A DNA stretch of 7,763 nt from Bacteroides sp. (GTDB taxonomy: Bacteria > Bacteroidota > Bacteroidia > Bacteroidales > Bacteroidaceae): assembly GCA_017556595.1 (NCBI GenBank), contig JAFYML010000053.1, positions 1 through 7,763 on the forward strand. Direction: 5' to 3'. The notes beneath the pieces are model-generated. The model did no database searches. It had not been told where the DNA came from and worked only from the letters and a program-made list of their open reading frames with translations. Position numbers and translations under genes: made by a program. Shown here in pieces: positions 1 through 5,319 of the stretch. Numbering within the stretch: position 1 is the stretch's first letter; each line of letters starts with the position of its first letter.

Positions 1-1
1 A

Positions 2-76
2 TCATACCGTTTCAACAGCGCCCAGAACAAATACAAGGGAACAGGTGCAGGCGAATCGGCTAAGAACAGAATGTAA
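2..76 (+). CDS. C-terminal end of a probable outer membrane beta-barrel (TonB-receptor-like) protein, partial
   Basis: The frame is open from the left edge and encodes 24 residues before TAA at 74-76, so only the end of the gene is present. The fragment starts SYRFNSAQNKYKGTGAG and ends AKNRM. A Tyr-Arg-Phe-Asn strand followed by a KYKGTGAG tail resembles, from memory, the C-termini of Bacteroidota outer membrane receptors that combine a carboxypeptidase-regulatory domain with a beta-barrel. The large protein at 2184-5144 may belong to the same broad class. Neither of the other two forward frames gives a plausible protein end here. The family assignment rests on a very short segment and is tentative; that a gene ends here is more secure. 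Confidence 0.5.
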   Translation, partial: SYRFNSAQNKYKGTGAGESAKNRM

Positions 77-99
77 CCATATTTAATTATCGAGACATT

Positions 100-186
100 A
101 TGAGAAAAACAATTCTCCTGTTTTTGATTATGCTATTGTACTTTATCGTCGGATGTTCTCCATTACTAAGTGTTTTACTCTTGTAA
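100..186 (+). CDS. Very small putative lipoprotein (28 residues)
   Basis: An ATG 23 bases after the preceding stop opens a 28-codon frame ending in TAA at 184-186. The product has a typical lipoprotein signal peptide: Arg2-Lys3, a hydrophobic run from residue 5 to 17, and the lipobox Ile16-Val17-Gly18-Cys19. Signal peptidase II would cut before Cys19 and leave a ten-residue lipidated peptide, CSPLLSVLLL. The short gap suggests cotranscription with the upstream outer membrane protein gene, and no separate promoter is evident. Small lipopeptides of this design exist, such as bacteriocin-release or entericidin types, but no family is recognised. It could instead be the remnant of a longer lipoprotein gene, although no continuation is visible in the other frames before the tRNA. 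The lipobox is clear; expression is unproven. Confidence 0.45.
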   Translation: MRKTILLFLIMLLYFIVGCSPLLSVLLL

Positions 187-214
187 CAAATGACCGAAAT
201 TGTAGTATTCATAA

Positions 215-275
215 ATTCTTGGTTTAATTCTCGGTTTAATTCCATCGATTAAACCACCGATTAAACCGCAAGAAT
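215..275. repeat. Large inverted repeat built from four GGTTTAAT/ATTAAACC octamers
   Basis: GGTTTAAT occurs at 221-228 and 233-240, and its reverse complement ATTAAACC at 248-255 and 260-267. Copies on each side are exactly 12 bases apart, and both pairs share one dyad centre at base 244. An outer arm ATTCTT (215-220) pairs with AAGAAT (270-275), with two unpaired bases at 268-269. The predicted fold has three paired blocks (6, 8 and 8 bp), a 4x4 internal loop and a 7-base apical loop. No T-run follows on either strand, so it is not a standard intrinsic terminator. It lies between the end of the rightward genes and the terminator of the leftward tRNA, and could be a 3'-end stabiliser, a protein-binding site or an interspersed repeat. 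Confidence 0.8.
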
Positions 276-291
276 CAGACAATATGCTTAT

Positions 292-332
292 AAAACAAAA
301 AGCATCGACAATCATCAGATTATCAATGCTTT
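292..332 (-). terminator. Intrinsic terminator of tRNA-Pro (and probably aroB)
   Basis: Read on the minus strand, the 15-base arm at 332-318 pairs fully with 313-299, allowing two U-G pairs, around a four-base loop at 317-314. It is followed directly by a T-rich run (TTTTTGTTTT, including the end of the stem). It starts 8 bases past the tRNA 3' end. No hairpin lies between aroB and the tRNA, so this probably ends both transcripts. Confidence 0.85.
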
Positions 333-340
333 CTTGTCAG

Positions 341-415
341 TCGGGATGACTGGATTCGAACCAGCGACCACACGCCCCCCAGACGCGTACTCTAACCGGG
401 CTGAGCTACATCCCG
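341..415 (-). tRNA. tRNA-Pro (anticodon GGG)
   Basis: Read on the minus strand, the 75 bases fold as a complete cloverleaf. The acceptor stem is CGGGATG/CATCCCG, the D arm GCTC/GAGT, and the anticodon stem CGCGT/GCGTG with loop CTGGGGG. The T arm is GCTGG-TTCGAAT-CCAGT, and the discriminator base is A. The anticodon GGG (plus-strand CCC at 378-380) reads the proline codons CCC and CCU. The first pair C1-G72 with A73 is a known identity feature of bacterial tRNA-Pro. The CCA end is not encoded: the gene continues CTG after the discriminator, so CCA must be added enzymatically. The tRNA has its own promoter and terminator. Confidence 0.97.
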
Positions 416-426
416 AATTGCGGCTG

Positions 427-457
427 CAAAGGTAGGGCTTTATTTTGAAACTGCAAA
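427..457 (-). promoter_or_regulatory. Bacteroidota-type promoter for tRNA-Pro
   Basis: On the minus strand, TTTG (457-454) is followed after exactly 19 bases by TACCTTTG (434-427). This fits the Bacteroidota primary-sigma pattern of a -33 TTTG and a -7 TAnnTTTG. The -7 box ends 12 bases before the mature tRNA 5' end, so transcription would start only a few bases upstream of the tRNA. This is the best-matching promoter in the window. Confidence 0.8.
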
Positions 458-474
458 TGTTTACAGTAGTTTTT

Positions 475-1539
475 TTATTCGCCCATGCATTCGCGGAAGA
501 AGTCGAAAACTTCGAATAGGGTATCTTTGTCGGCTGTTTGATTCAAACAAATGTCGCCTACATCTTTTAATAAGGTGAAGTTGATGATGCCGTTGCTATT
601 CTTCTTGTCGTGCGTCATCAGTTCGTATAGTTGCTCGTATTGCTTGCAAGTGAAGGAGAAGGTGCCGTAATTTTCTTTGATGAATTGGATAACGGTACGC
701 ATCAACTCTTTTGGGAAGCCTACTTTTATATATGATAGGTATAACTCGCACACCAATCCCCAAGCTACGGCATAACCATGAAGTATCGGTCGGCCTTCGG
801 CAAGGGCAAGACTTTCGAAGGCATGTCCGATGGTATGACCTAAATTCAATGCTTTGCGTATGCCATGTTCTTTGGGGTCTTCTTCCACGATACGCTCTTT
901 TACCGCTACCGAGCGGCCTACCATTTGCTTCAATGCTTCGTAGTCGATGTGTTCGATATCGAAGGCAAGCAGCTCGTCGAGGTGTGCTTGTGTACTGATG
1001 AGGCCATGCTTTAGCATCTCGGCAAAGCCAGAGAGGATGTTTTGTGTATCAAGTGTTTGCAAGAAGGCGGTTTCTATCAATACGCTGGATGCGGGCGAGA
1101 ATACGCCAATCTCGTTTTTCAATCCGTTGAAGTTGATGCCCGTCTTTCCGCCTACCGATGCATCGACCATGGAGAGTAGGGTAGTGGGGATGTTGATGTA
1201 GCTGATGCCACGTTTGAAGGTGCTTGCGGCAAAGCCTCCGAGGTCGGTCACCATGCCTCCACCAAGGTTGATGAGGAGCGAATGGCGGCTTGCACCTTGT
1301 TGGCTCAGAGCTTGCCATACGGACGCAAGTGTTTCGAGTGTCTTATTTACATCGTCGGCACCAATGATTATCTCTTGAAAAATTTCTCCTTTAGGGAAAA
1401 TATTTTTTTCGTTAAGGAGACAATGTTTATGGGTGTTTTCGTCGGTAAGGACGAAAAGACGGTCGTGTGGACACTTTTTAATGGCATTTATTAAATCATT
1501 GCCAAAATTTCTACAAAGAATTACCTCTTGTTTGCTCAT
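475..1539 (-). CDS. aroB: 3-dehydroquinate synthase
   Basis: This cytosolic enzyme converts DAHP to 3-dehydroquinate, the second step of the shikimate pathway to chorismate and the aromatic amino acids, using NAD and a divalent metal. The 354-residue length is normal for a single-domain AroB. The NAD-binding glycine turn NLGGGMVTDLGGF spans residues 91-103, and the substrate-site block with Ser128?-less core DASVGGKTGIN spans 126-136. The expected metal ligands are Glu174 (GFAEMLKHG), His235 (LNLGHTIGHAFE) and His254 (LHGYA). The ATG at 1539 lies 20 bases past a -7 box, and the product begins MSKQEV without an extra leader. It faces away from the membrane-protein gene at 1648 and is followed by tRNA-Pro with no intervening hairpin. 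All motifs look intact. Confidence 0.96.
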   Translation of the reverse strand: MSKQEVILCRNFGNDLINAIKKCPHDRLFVLTDENTHKHCLLNEKNIFPKGEIFQEIIIGADDVNKTLETLASVWQALSQQGASRHSLLINLGGGMVTDLGGFAASTFKRGISYINIPTTLLSMVDASVGGKTGINFNGLKNEIGVFSPASSVLIETAFLQTLDTQNILSGFAEMLKHGLISTQAHLDELLAFDIEHIDYEALKQMVGRSVAVKERIVEEDPKEHGIRKALNLGHTIGHAFESLALAEGRPILHGYAVAWGLVCELYLSYIKVGFPKELMRTVIQFIKENYGTFSFTCKQYEQLYELMTHDKKNSNGIINFTLLKDVGDICLNQTADKDTLFEVFDFFRECMGE

Positions 1540-1558
1540 TTGTATCAGTTTTGTGCTA

Positions 1559-1566
1559 CAAAGATA
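1559..1566 (-). promoter_or_regulatory. Probable -7 box of the aroB promoter
   Basis: The minus strand reads TATCTTTG, a perfect TAnnTTTG match, ending 20 bases before the aroB ATG. This is the same spacing as at the cls promoter. No TTTG is found 19-21 bases upstream, so the -33 element is missing or degenerate. The region where it should lie coincides with the -7 box of the opposing promoter at 1589-1596. Confidence 0.5.
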
Positions 1567-1588
1567 CGCGCTTTTGCTGAAAAAGTTG

Positions 1589-1596
1589 TATCTTTG
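1589..1596 (+). promoter_or_regulatory. Probable -7 box for the membrane-protein gene at 1648
   Basis: TATCTTTG matches TAnnTTTG and is followed by GCGCC, a context often seen at Bacteroidota start sites. Transcription would begin near 1603 and leave a leader of about 45 bases before the ATG at 1648. The nearest TTTTG (1572-1576) is only 12 bases upstream, too close for a standard -33 box. Confidence 0.5.
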
Positions 1597-1647
1597 CGCC
1601 CTAAAATTGCAAAAGTCGCTATTTAACGTTAAAATATTACATCGAAA

Positions 1648-2052
1648 ATGAAGCCATTATTACCAGTATTTGCTCGCTTTTTAGGTTATGCAGTTGTAGC
1701 GTTGGGGTTGTTTATGCCTTTCCTATTATATATGTTTGGAATGGTGAACGACCATAACTTGTTGCTATACAAGGAGTGCTCAAAGCTATTAATGATGTTT
1801 GGCGCATTGATGATTCTCTTTGCCGTTCGCAAGAATGAATGTGCCGAAATGCTGACTTTGCGTAACAAGGCTGCTCGTAATGCCATGTTCTTTACGGTAT
1901 TCTTCGTTTTCGGAAGCATGTTGTATCGTGTGTATCAAGGCAATCTGTTGAATGTAGATTCTTCCTCGTTCTTGACTTTCCTGCTCGTGAATGTGATTTG
2001 CCAGGAATATCTTATTAAAAAGGCCGCAATAGATGCCGTTTTTAAGCGATAA
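1648..2052 (+). CDS. Small integral membrane protein of unknown function (four predicted helices)
   Basis: The product has 134 residues and I do not recognise a named family. Four hydrophobic stretches are visible at roughly residues 9-33, 46-60, 79-95 and 106-123. They are separated by short charged segments such as RKNECAEMLTLRNKAAR (61-77), and the C-terminus is basic (KKAAIDAVFKR). By the positive-inside rule, the Lys/Arg-rich 61-77 segment and the C-terminus would be cytoplasmic. There is no cleavable signal peptide, so it probably sits in the inner membrane. The ATG follows an A-rich leader (ATCGAAAATG) typical of Bacteroidota, with no Shine-Dalgarno site. The gene diverges from aroB and shares its intergenic region, but that does not imply a role in aromatic synthesis. 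The coding assignment is solid; the function is unknown. Confidence 0.85.
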   Translation: MKPLLPVFARFLGYAVVALGLFMPFLLYMFGMVNDHNLLLYKECSKLLMMFGALMILFAVRKNECAEMLTLRNKAARNAMFFTVFFVFGSMLYRVYQGNLLNVDSSSFLTFLLVNVICQEYLIKKAAIDAVFKR

Positions 2053-2183
2053 TTTCGTTAAGGATTTCAATTTAACCACCATTAACATATTTTTTGCTGA
2101 AATTGATTAAACCTTTTATCGGTTTAAAAGTCAAAGGTTCAGTGTGAAAAAGATTTGTATTAATTAAATAAATATAGTTCTGA
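2053..2183. repeat. Intergenic stretch with a TTAAACC/GGTTTAA hairpin at 2106-2128
   Basis: ATTAAACC (2106-2113) and GGTTTAAA (2121-2128) form a 7-bp stem around a 7-base loop. A related TTTAACC lies at 2071-2077. No T-run follows, so it is a weak terminator candidate at best. The leader just before the ATG at 2184 is very A+T-rich, as expected for Bacteroidota translation starts. AAGATTTG (2150-2157) is one mismatch from a -7 box, but no TTTG lies at the right distance. I see no convincing promoter for the outer membrane protein gene. Confidence 0.6.
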
Positions 2184-5144
2184 ATGAAAAAAATGATGAT
2201 TGGAGCTGTGTTGCTCTTTATGACAAGCCTCTCCGTACTTGCTCAGACAAAGAACATTGAAGTGTCGGGTAGAGTAGTGGAAGCTGAGACAGGTGAACCT
2301 GCTATTCAAGCCAATGTTCAATTGTTATCATTGCCAGACAGTACTTATATCAATGGTGCTGCTACTTCTATCGATGGTACATTTACATTGCCAAAGGCTG
2401 CTGCAGGCAATTATGCATTGAAATTTACGTATGTAGGTTTTAAAACAAAGGTTTTGCCATTGAGACTCACTACCGACAAAACTGAAAGAAACATCGGTAC
2501 TATTACATTGGAAACCGATGCCGTTATGTTGGAAGAAGCCGTGGTAACTGCTGAAGCTGCTAAGGTACAAGTATCGGAAGATACATTGTTGTATAACGCA
2601 GCTGCTTATCGTACACCACAAGGTGCTATGCTCCAAGAATTGGTGCGTAAGCTCCCAGGTGCAGAAGTTGATGATAATGGTAACGTTAAAATCAATGGTA
2701 AGCAAGTAAGCAAGCTCTTGGTAGGCGGTAAGGAATTCTTTGGTGGCGACGTAGCTACAGGTTTGCAGAACTTGCCTGTAGAAATGATTGACCGCATCAA
2801 GACTTACGACCGACAATCGGATGCTGCTCGCTTGACCGGTATCGATGATGGTGAAGAAGAAACTGTACTCGACCTTACCGTGAAGAAGGGTATGAACCAA
2901 GGTTGGTTGATGAACTTCGACGTAGCCGGTGGTACTGAAGATCGCTACTCTGGTCGTGCAACCGTAAACTACTATAACGACAATGCTCAAGCAACCATTA
3001 TTGGTAACATGAACAATACTGGTAGCATGGGATTCAGTGGCGGTGGTGCCCAATTCATGAGAAACCAAGGTGAGAGAATTAACAAAATGGCTGGTGGTAG
3101 CTTCGCTTACGAAAACGATGACCTTGAAATCGGTGGTAGCGTTCGTTACAACAACAATAAGAACAACTCAATCTCTACTGGTTATGCTGAAAACTTCTTG
3201 CCTAATGGTACTTCTTCGTTCAGCAACTCGAACAGATATAACCTTAGCAAGAACCAAAACTTCAACTTCAATATGCGTTTGGAATGGAGAATAGACACAT
3301 TGACTACCCTCCTTTTCCGTCCAAGCCTTACATTGGGTGATAGCTATAGCACATCGAATAGCGAATCGGGTACATTCAATAAGGATCCATATGCCGAAAT
3401 CTACGGCGGTTTGAATCCAAATCACTACCTCAGCTTGAGCGATATGACAACAGACCCATTCGAGGATATTCGTGTGAACTTGTCTAACAACGGTTCGTTG
3501 AGCGATGGTAACAACCTCTCTGGTAGCGCAAGCTTGCAATTGAGCCGTCGTTTGAGCAGCAATGGCCGTAACATCATGTTGGAATTGCGTACCAACTTTG
3601 GTGATAGCGAAAGCGATTCTTACTCGGAAAATACTACCAAGTATTTCGCTACAAATACTCTTCAACCACTTCATCGTTACAACACTTCTCCATCAGACAA
3701 TCAATCGTATAGCGCACGTTTGCAATATAGCGAACCTATCGCAAAACAAACATACTTGCAATTCAGCTATCAATTCCAATATAGCCAAAACAAGAGTGAT
3801 AGAAGAGCGTATGCAATCTACGAACTCGATCCAAATTGGCAAATTGGCAAACCATTGCCTGATGGCTTGTTGGGTGATAACGACAACAATGGCGTGGACG
3901 ATTATTTGGATGCTAAGGCAAGCCAATATGCAGAATACAAGAACTACAACCATAACGCACAACTTACTTTGCGCTTCAACCGCGACGACTGGCAACTTAG
4001 TGCCGGTGTGAGCTTCCAACCACAACGCTCGGTAATGTCATACGAAAAGAATGGCTATGCTATCGATACTGCACGTACAGTATTCAACTTTAGCCCGAAT
4101 GTTGACTACCGCTATCGCTTCTCTAAGCAAAGCCAAATCCGTTTCCAATATCGTGGTCGTAGCTCACAACCAAGCATGACAAACTTGTTGCCTATTACCG
4201 ACGACTCAAATCCATTGAACATCACTATGGGTAACCCAGGTTTGAAACCATCGTTCAATCACAACATCTCGTTGTTCTATAACGACTACAACGTAGAAAA
4301 GCAACGTGGTATCACTACAAACCTTAGCTACTCTACTACATTGAATAGCATCAGCAGTATCCGTCGTTACAACGATGAAACCGGTGCTTGGACTGTACAA
4401 CCAGAAAACATTAATGGTAACTGGAATGCTAACGCAATGTTTGGTTTCAACACTGCATTGCCAAACCAAAAGTACACTATCAACACCTTTACTACTGCAA
4501 TGTATACAAACAATGTTGGTTACTTGACTATCGGTCAAAACGACCCATTGAAGAATACTACTACCAACTTGATGTTGATGGAAAACATCATGGGTGCTTA
4601 TCGTAACGACTGGTTGGAAATTGGTATCCAAGGTGGTATTAACTACAACATTGAAAAGGATAAGTTGAACCCAATCAATAACCAAGAAACTTACACCTAC
4701 AACTATGGTGGTAACGTACAAGTGATGACTGATTGGAACATGGTTATCAACTCTAACATTACTAACCAAGCTCGTCGCGGTTATGCTGACCAATCAATGA
4801 ACAAAGACGAATTGATTTGGAACGTTCAAGTAGCTCAAACTTTCTTGAAGGGTGCAGCAACACTTAGCTTGGAATTCTATGACATCTTGAAACAACAAAG
4901 CAACATCACACGTTCGTTGACATCAAGCGGCCGTTCAGTATACCAATACAACGGTATCAATAGCTATGCAATGTTGCACTTCACCTATCGCTTGAATATC
5001 TTCGGTAGCAAGTCTGCTCGCGATCAGATGCAAAACCAATTCATGATGGGTGGCTTCGGCGGTGGCATGATGCCTCCTATGGGCGGCGGCGGTGGCCGTG
5101 GCGGTCGTATGGGTGGTGGCGGCTTCGGTGGTGGCCGTCGTTAA
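2184..5144 (+). CDS. Outer membrane beta-barrel protein with carboxypeptidase-regulatory domain and Gly-rich tail
   Basis: The 986-residue product starts with a Sec signal peptide (MKKMMIGAVLLFMTSLSVLAQ, cut after about residue 20). A CarboxypepD_reg-like beta-sandwich follows at about 25-120 (VSGRVVEAETGEPA, FTYVGF). Next is a plug-like segment at about 125-236 with LQELVRKLPG, INGKQVSKLLVGGKEFFGGD and DLTVKKG. A long Asn/Ser/Tyr/Gln-rich barrel then runs to Phe940 (HFTYRLNIF). This order fits the OMP_b-brl_3 family of TonB-receptor-like proteins. The substrate is unknown, and no SusD-type partner is adjacent. Residues 565-576 form a calcium-loop motif, DNDNNGVDDYLD. The last 33 residues (954-986) are 19 Gly, 6 Met, 4 Arg, 2 Pro and 2 Phe. 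Codon use is strongly biased (TTG, CAA, AAC, GGT, CGT), suggesting high expression. A strong terminator follows. Confidence 0.92.
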   Translation: MKKMMIGAVLLFMTSLSVLAQTKNIEVSGRVVEAETGEPAIQANVQLLSLPDSTYINGAATSIDGTFTLPKAAAGNYALKFTYVGFKTKVLPLRLTTDKTERNIGTITLETDAVMLEEAVVTAEAAKVQVSEDTLLYNAAAYRTPQGAMLQELVRKLPGAEVDDNGNVKINGKQVSKLLVGGKEFFGGDVATGLQNLPVEMIDRIKTYDRQSDAARLTGIDDGEEETVLDLTVKKGMNQGWLMNFDVAGGTEDRYSGRATVNYYNDNAQATIIGNMNNTGSMGFSGGGAQFMRNQGERINKMAGGSFAYENDDLEIGGSVRYNNNKNNSISTGYAENFLPNGTSSFSNSNRYNLSKNQNFNFNMRLEWRIDTLTTLLFRPSLTLGDSYSTSNSESGTFNKDPYAEIYGGLNPNHYLSLSDMTTDPFEDIRVNLSNNGSLSDGNNLSGSASLQLSRRLSSNGRNIMLELRTNFGDSESDSYSENTTKYFATNTLQPLHRYNTSPSDNQSYSARLQYSEPIAKQTYLQFSYQFQYSQNKSDRRAYAIYELDPNWQIGKPLPDGLLGDNDNNGVDDYLDAKASQYAEYKNYNHNAQLTLRFNRDDWQLSAGVSFQPQRSVMSYEKNGYAIDTARTVFNFSPNVDYRYRFSKQSQIRFQYRGRSSQPSMTNLLPITDDSNPLNITMGNPGLKPSFNHNISLFYNDYNVEKQRGITTNLSYSTTLNSISSIRRYNDETGAWTVQPENINGNWNANAMFGFNTALPNQKYTINTFTTAMYTNNVGYLTIGQNDPLKNTTTNLMLMENIMGAYRNDWLEIGIQGGINYNIEKDKLNPINNQETYTYNYGGNVQVMTDWNMVINSNITNQARRGYADQSMNKDELIWNVQVAQTFLKGAATLSLEFYDILKQQSNITRSLTSSGRSVYQYNGINSYAMLHFTYRLNIFGSKSARDQMQNQFMMGGFGGGMMPPMGGGGGRGGRMGGGGFGGGRR

Positions 5145-5179
5145 ACAACGCCAATAGTTAATACATAATAGATAATTAC

Positions 5180-5237
5180 ATTAAACCTTCTTGCTGATTA
5201 GGTTAAACCTTCTTAGCAAGAAGGTTTAATCTTTTTG
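5180..5237 (+). terminator. Double-hairpin intrinsic terminator after the outer membrane protein gene
   Basis: A perfect 16-bp inverted repeat joins 5180-5195 to 5215-5230 (AGCAAGAAGGTTTAAT), with a 19-base loop, and is followed by CTTTTTG (5231-5237). The loop holds a second copy of the left arm. Bases 5200-5214 can pair with 5218-5232 over 15 positions, including one G-U, around a three-base AGC loop that ends at the T-run. The two hairpins share the 3' arm and are mutually exclusive. Either would terminate transcription 36-90 bases past the stop at 5144. Confidence 0.85.
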
Positions 5238-5243
5238 TCCTTT

Positions 5244-5258
5244 AGGTTAAACCTTTTT
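5244..5258. repeat. Extra AGGTTAAACCTT copy upstream of the cls promoter
   Basis: AGGTTAAACCTTTTT repeats the sequence at 5200-5211 (AGGTTAAACCTT) and is itself nearly palindromic. It can also pair with 5218-5229, giving a third possible hairpin that shares the same arm. It ends 12 bases before the possible -33 element of the cardiolipin synthase promoter, so it could be a regulator-binding site or simply a repeat unit. Confidence 0.6.
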
Positions 5259-5270
5259 GTATCCATGTTT

Positions 5271-5300
5271 ATTGTTATTGGCAGTTTTTTTGTATGTTTG
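5271..5300 (+). promoter_or_regulatory. Promoter of cardiolipin synthase
   Basis: TATGTTTG (5293-5300) is a perfect TAnnTTTG -7 box. ATTG (5271-5274), 18 bases upstream, is a plausible -33 element. Transcription should begin near 5307, just before the ATG at 5320. Because the promoter lies after the TTG at 5257, that more upstream in-frame start would not be on the transcript. Confidence 0.65.
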
Positions 5301-5319
5301 TACGCAGATATCTCTAAAA

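Noticed and set aside
190..252. 20-codon open frame after the small lipoprotein ORF
   Set aside because: It runs into the inverted repeat, has no recognisable features and is no longer than chance.
215..275. CRISPR array or integration site next to the tRNA
   Set aside because: The repeats are 8 bases, symmetric and without spacers. No cas gene, integrase or duplicated tRNA 3' end is present.
2053..2130. Intrinsic terminator after the small membrane-protein gene
   Set aside because: The possible stems are short or have long loops and are not followed by a T-run, so termination here is not supported.
2328..3068. 246-codon minus-strand open frame opposite the outer membrane protein gene
   Set aside because: The translation is His/Cys/Ile/Val-rich with no domain or signal, as expected for the mirror of a codon-biased gene. 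The same applies to 4206-4793, 3168-3674 and 3693-4025.
5180..5258. Riboswitch upstream of cardiolipin synthase
   Set aside because: The hairpins lie upstream of the cls promoter and are explained as the terminator of the previous gene. No known aptamer core is visible.
5257..5319. Upstream TTG start that would extend cardiolipin synthase by 21 residues
   Set aside because: The extension overlaps an AGGTTAAACCTTTTT repeat and contains a perfect -7 box at 5293-5300. The ATG at 5320 gives the normal family length.
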